Shown piece by piece: positions 14,243 to 17,235 of a stretch of DNA of 17,235 bases. The position numbers and the translations under genes are program-made. The stretch is from Microthrixaceae bacterium (lineage in GTDB: Bacteria > Actinomycetota > Acidimicrobiia > Acidimicrobiales > Acidimicrobilacustridaceae). Positions within the stretch are counted from its first letter, which is position 1. Each line of letters begins with the position of its first letter. Under the pieces are notes generated by a model that searched no databases, was not told the DNA's origin, and saw nothing but the letters and a program-made list of their open reading frames with translations. The stretch covers positions 1 to 17,235 of the forward strand of contig CANGMY010000012.1 of the NCBI GenBank assembly GCA_947455015.1, given 5' to 3'.

Positions 14243-14797
14243 TCAGAGACTCATGTCACCTGTGAGTTTCCGAACCAGTGGTTCGAAATGTGAGAGTGGC
14301 AGGGTGTCGTAGTCGGTGTCGAATGCGATCTGATCCCATTCATCAGCAAACTTTGCAGCAAGCTCAAACTGTTCTGACGTGAGAGAGTCGCGGTGCTGCT
14401 CACGAGCGTTCGGGTCTGCACCGAAGTGGTGGTAGTAGTGCTTGCCTTGGAAGTCCTGATGGACGCGGATCATTTGGTACACGTCGTCGCGAACATATGG
14501 CTTAATCATCTCGGCGGAAATAGCGCCGTGGTTGGAAACCGTGATCGCCTTGCCAACGTCGTGCATGAGCGAAGCGAACACAACTTCCTCGTCGGCCCCA
14601 GCACGCTCGGCAAGTGTTGCGGTCTGCAGGCAATGTGTGAGTTGGTCCGCATTGAATCCATCGGTGATTTCGCCGAGAGATTCAAGGAGCATCAGCATGC
14701 GATCAGCAACTCGTCCTTGATTCACGAAGTGCTGGGCGCCGATGTGGAGCCATTGTTCCTGTGTGGATTCGTCCATACGAGTGAATGATGTGGCCAT
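14243..14797 (-). CDS. HD-domain protein, possible PhnZ/MIOX-like diiron oxygenase
   Basis: The 184-residue protein is an HD-superfamily member. The metal-binding pattern is H55 (THCLQTA), H79-D80 (LMHDVGK), H90 (SNHGAIS), H113 (RVHQDFQ) and D152 or D155 (FADEWDQ). That is the H...HD...H...H...D set of six ligands that builds a dinuclear site. The long tail with GKHYYHHFG and FDTDYDTLPLSHFEPLVR is more like the phosphonate-linked HD oxygenases (PhnZ, TmpB) and myo-inositol oxygenase than like plain nucleotide phosphohydrolases. It lies downstream of the CopD-like gene, 42 bases away, on the same strand, with no good ribosome binding site or -10 in the gap. No phosphonate gene is nearby, so substrate and even reaction class (oxygenase or phosphohydrolase) are open. 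Confidence 0.8.
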   Translation of the reverse strand: MATSFTRMDESTQEQWLHIGAQHFVNQGRVADRMLMLLESLGEITDGFNADQLTHCLQTATLAERAGADEEVVFASLMHDVGKAITVSNHGAISAEMIKPYVRDDVYQMIRVHQDFQGKHYYHHFGADPNAREQHRDSLTSEQFELAAKFADEWDQIAFDTDYDTLPLSHFEPLVRKLTGDMSL

Positions 14798-14839
14798 AGC
14801 GACAAGTCTGCCTCGTTCGGGCGATGTTGTGTCGAATTC

Positions 14840-15253
14840 TTAGGCCGGCGCCGTCGAAAGCATGATCCCAAGAAGAACTGCGGCAAGCCCCGCCAACAGC
14901 GAGACCGCCCCTCCAACAGCCAAAACAGCCTTGGATCGGCCACCAGCGTGGAAGGCGGCTGCGATGCCGGTTGCAGCAACCATCACGAGCTTCATACCCA
15001 GGGTGGCATTCCATGCTGTGCCCTTTGAGCCTGGCGATTCTGCGAGCAGATTCCAGATGCCAGTAATGAAAAGCACACCAAAGGCGGACCATGCGATGAC
15101 GTTGAATCGTTTCGCTGCTGCTTTCGGAGCATCGGGTCCGAGCCCCCGAAGGATGGGGAGAAGACCTAAGAGCGTGAGCTGACCTCCCACCCAAACAGTC
15201 GCTGCCGTGACGTGCAAAAACAACCGAATTGTTTCGAGTGTGACTGGGAGCAT
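14840..15253 (-). CDS. Small four-helix membrane protein, CopD-like
   Basis: The 137-residue product is nearly all membrane. It has four hydrophobic segments at about 5-32, 50-68, 82-101 and 107-134. The first carries FLHVTAATVWVGGQL (12-26), with the histidine and W-V/I-G pattern of CopD-domain proteins, and the second GVLFITGIWNLL. Family members include the copper import protein CopD and many small proteins of unknown role; two conserved histidines could bind haem or copper. The longer open frame upstream is inside ispH in another frame, so ATG 15253 is the sensible start, 13 bases after the ispH stop. It therefore very probably shares the ispH transcript. Copper transport is a family-level suggestion only. 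Confidence 0.8.
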   Translation of the reverse strand: MLPVTLETIRLFLHVTAATVWVGGQLTLLGLLPILRGLGPDAPKAAAKRFNVIAWSAFGVLFITGIWNLLAESPGSKGTAWNATLGMKLVMVAATGIAAAFHAGGRSKAVLAVGGAVSLLAGLAAVLLGIMLSTAPA

Positions 15254-15266
15254 TGACGGGTTCGAT

Positions 15267-16340
15267 TCAGGCGAGTGACGCAAGCACGTCGCTGGCATGC
15301 AGCGATCGGTCTTGTGTCGGAGGGCGGGCGTCAACTGGTCCACCGAATGCGAGGGTGGCGGCGGCGTCGATCGTGGCGATGAGGTCGCGCAAATTGCGAG
15401 GGGGAGGAAAGTACTCATCTTCTTCGGTCACCTGAACGACTTCAACGCCGTTGACGGGAGCGATTCTCGTAATCACTGATTCGACGAGTTCCTCGGGAGC
15501 AGAAGCGCCAGCGGTGACTCCGACTACTCCGTGCAGATCGTCGGGGAGTTCCTCTGCTCCGTTGACGCGGTACACACGCGCACAACCTGCTTGACGAGCG
15601 AGACTCTCAAGGGCTCGAGTGTTCGAAGAATTTGCGGAACCAATCACGACAACCGCATCGCACTTGGGAGCGATCTCGAGGAGCGCCGATTGGCGATTCG
15701 TTGTGGCGAAGCAGAGATCAGATCGGCCAGGTACCCACATGTCGGGGAAACGCTCACGCGTTGCATCGAGAACATCGGCCCAGTCGCGGTGACTCAAAGT
15801 GGTTTGCGCTAGGAGGGCGACTGGTTCGTTGAACGAAGGGAGTTCGGCAACCTCCTCGACAGATTCAACGCGGTGGATGTTGTCGGGTGCAACGGCCATG
15901 GTTCCGACAGCTTCTTCATGGCCTTCATGGCCGATGTAGACGATCTGGTAGCCCTTACCGGCGCGAACCTTCACTTCGTGATGAACCTTGGTAACGAGTG
16001 GGCAGACCGCGTCGACCACATAACCACCGTTCGATTGCGCGGCCGCCACCACCTCGGGTGCGCTTCCGTGAGCGGAAAGCATGATCGGACTTCCGGCCGG
16101 TACCTCAGAAATATCGTCGACAAAGACCACGCCGAGATCTCGAAATCGCTCAACAACCCGTTGGTTGTGCACGATCTCGTGGTAGCAGTAGACCGGGGCC
16201 TCGAAAGAGCGAACCATCCAGGCCAACGCTTTGATAGCCATCTCCACGCCGGCACAGAATCCTCGCGGGGCAGCGAGAAGAACCTTCTGAACAACCGGTG
16301 ATTCCTCCGCTGGGGATTGGCGCGACAACTGCTCGTTCAT
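15267..16340 (-). CDS. ispH: 4-hydroxy-3-methylbut-2-enyl diphosphate reductase
   Basis: IspH (LytB) makes isopentenyl and dimethylallyl diphosphate in the last step of the MEP pathway, using a 4Fe-4S cluster. The 357-residue product has three cluster cysteines: C29 in PRGFCAGV, C113 in AVCPLVTKVH and C210 in DLCFATTNRQ. EIVHNQRVVERF (55-66), AHGSAP (90-95), GHEGHEEAVGT (137-147) with the catalytic glutamate E143, and VGVTAGASAPEEL are also present. A tail of about 35 residues (GGPVDARPPTQD and on) extends past the usual end near PRNLRD. Start: ATG 16340, which has TAGCCT 8 nt upstream. GTG 16361 adds seven residues but would lie beyond that box. It is divergent from the DUF512 gene and probably co-transcribed with the CopD-like gene. 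Confidence 0.95.
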   Translation of the reverse strand: MNEQLSRQSPAEESPVVQKVLLAAPRGFCAGVEMAIKALAWMVRSFEAPVYCYHEIVHNQRVVERFRDLGVVFVDDISEVPAGSPIMLSAHGSAPEVVAAAQSNGGYVVDAVCPLVTKVHHEVKVRAGKGYQIVYIGHEGHEEAVGTMAVAPDNIHRVESVEEVAELPSFNEPVALLAQTTLSHRDWADVLDATRERFPDMWVPGRSDLCFATTNRQSALLEIAPKCDAVVVIGSANSSNTRALESLARQAGCARVYRVNGAEELPDDLHGVVGVTAGASAPEELVESVITRIAPVNGVEVVQVTEEDEYFPPPRNLRDLIATIDAAATLAFGGPVDARPPTQDRSLHASDVLASLA

Positions 16341-16348
16341 GGGATGAG

Positions 16349-16367
16349 AGGCTACCGGCACTAGCCT
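16349..16367. promoter_or_regulatory. Inverted repeat holding two divergent candidate -10 boxes (ispH / DUF512)
   Basis: AGGCTA, a 7-nt spacer CCGGCAC and TAGCCT form a perfect 6-bp inverted repeat. Read outward on each strand the arm is TAGCCT (TANNNT), and in both directions exactly 8 nt separate it from an ATG (16340 on minus, 16376 on plus). The two starts are only 35 bases apart, so each promoter would need its -35 region inside the other gene. Neither start has a Shine-Dalgarno sequence. This supports two leaderless transcripts from mutually exclusive promoters, or an operator. Confidence 0.5.
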
Positions 16368-16375
16368 TGGTGGCT

Positions 16376-17235
16376 ATGTCCTCACCGCGTGTTGTCAGCG
16401 TCGCGCCCGCGTCGCCGGCCGAGCGAGCCGGTTTATTGCCCGGAGATCTGATTCTCCGGCTCAATGGCGAGGTCCCTCGAGACATCATTGCGTTCCGATT
16501 GCTCGCCGACGAGGGTGAACTCAGCCTTGACGTCGATCGCGGGGGATTGCAGATCTCGGTTGATGTCGAAAAGAAAGATGGCGAGTCGCTCGGGGCTGAG
16601 ATCCATTCTGCGCTGTTCGACCAGGTCAGAACCTGTGACAACCATTGCGAGTTCTGCTTCATCTATCAGCTGCCGCCGAATTTACGTGAGTCGCTGTATC
16701 TCAAGGACGACGATTACCGGCTCTCGTTCCTGTACGGAAACTTCACGACTCTCACACGTTTCACTGAACTCGATCTTGAGCGCGTGGTGACCGAACGCAT
16801 TTCGCCTCTTCATGTGTCGATTCACGCGACTGACCCAGACCTGCGCTCATCAATGCTTCGGAATCGACGTGGAGCGTCAAGTCTCCGTTGGCTTCGAGCA
16901 CTTCTTGACCATGGCATCGAGGTCCACGGTCAGGTCGTGGTTTGCCCTGGCAGGAACGATGGGCAAGCACTCGACGAAACACTCGCAACGGTGCTCGACC
17001 TCTATTCGGAGCTTGCGACCTTGAGCATCGTTCCGCTCGGAGTTAGCAACTTCAATACCGAGCCGACGATGCGTCCCCATACACAGGCCGAGGCGAGAGA
17101 CGTTGTCGATGCGGTGCACGACTGGCAAGACATCTATCTCGCAACACTTGGCCGACGGATGGTGCACGCTGCTGACGAGTACTACCTGTTGGCAGATCGC
17201 CCCTTTCCCGATCACAGCGTTTATGAAGAGTTCCC
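16376..17235 (+). CDS. DUF512 family PDZ/radical SAM protein, N-terminal part (3' end outside window)
   Basis: The frame is open from ATG 16376 to the window end (286 codons plus 2 bases). Residues about 8-60 form a PDZ-like domain (SPAERAGLLPGDLILRLNG). The cluster motif TCDNHCEFCFIYQLPPNLRE has C87, C91 and C94 (CX3CX2C), followed by LYLKDDDYRLSFLYGNF and SPLHVSIHATDPDLR. Those segments, together with VVVCPGRNDG and a SIVPLGVSNFN stretch, identify the DUF512 family (putative Fe-S oxidoreductase related to NifB/MoaA), of unknown function. The C-terminal DUF512 domain begins about where the window stops. In many Gram-positive genomes this gene lies next to der (GTPase), which may be just outside. 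TAGCCT lies 8 nt before the ATG and no Shine-Dalgarno is present; a GTG at 16370 is possible but less likely. Confidence 0.93.
   Translation, partial: MSSPRVVSVAPASPAERAGLLPGDLILRLNGEVPRDIIAFRLLADEGELSLDVDRGGLQISVDVEKKDGESLGAEIHSALFDQVRTCDNHCEFCFIYQLPPNLRESLYLKDDDYRLSFLYGNFTTLTRFTELDLERVVTERISPLHVSIHATDPDLRSSMLRNRRGASSLRWLRALLDHGIEVHGQVVVCPGRNDGQALDETLATVLDLYSELATLSIVPLGVSNFNTEPTMRPHTQAEARDVVDAVHDWQDIYLATLGRRMVHAADEYYLLADRPFPDHSVYEEF

Overview
The window reads as ordinary chromosome from an actinobacterium. My best guess is a member of the Acidimicrobiia or a related mid-GC Actinomycetota lineage. This rests on GTG starts being common, several genes with a TANNNT hexamer 6-8 nt before the start codon and no ribosome binding site (typical of actinobacterial leaderless mRNAs), a J-domain/rsmE/hemW cluster, and an scpA-scpB-rluB-aro-cmk cluster. 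Lineage is inferred, not demonstrated. GC looks moderate (mid-50s percent by eye) and no transposase, integrase, phage gene or CRISPR array was seen.

Layout. (1) Positions 1-2971, + strand: the 3' end of dnaJ, then rsmE, hemW and a small membrane-anchored J-domain protein, tightly packed as a protein-folding/ribosome-modification/haem-chaperone operon. (2) 3060-5262: a crotonase-family gene (+) convergent with an FUSC-type membrane protein gene (-), then a very short collagen-like gene (-) whose 5' end looks damaged. (3) 5263-5683: a tRNA-Val(CAC) gene (-) with a hairpin after it and a plausible promoter before it. (4) 5684-6802: an uncharacterised 372-residue protein (+), convergent with trpS (-). 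(5) 7892-14232, + strand: a long cluster scpA-scpB-rluB-aroH-tyrA-aroA-cmk-plsC. It covers chromosome condensation (ScpAB), rRNA pseudouridylation (RluB), the chorismate and tyrosine branch (AroA makes EPSP; AroH and TyrA carry chorismate towards tyrosine), CMP kinase and an acyltransferase. (6) 14243-16340, - strand: ispH, a four-helix CopD-like membrane protein and an HD-domain protein with a complete diiron-oxygenase-like ligand set. (7) 16376 to the end, + strand: the 5' part of a PDZ/radical-SAM DUF512 protein.

Translation and transcription signals are informative. Genes inside the clusters overlap by GTGA or TAATG, or sit a few bases apart. Six genes that begin after a strand switch or a gap carry TANNNT 6-8 nt before the start and little or no Shine-Dalgarno sequence. 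The ispH/DUF512 divergent pair shares a perfect inverted repeat whose two arms are both candidate -10 boxes.

I found no convincing novel multi-gene system. The items most worth a second look are the divergent promoter palindrome, the probably frameshifted collagen-like lipoprotein, the crotonase lacking one catalytic glutamate, and the PhnZ/MIOX-like HD protein.
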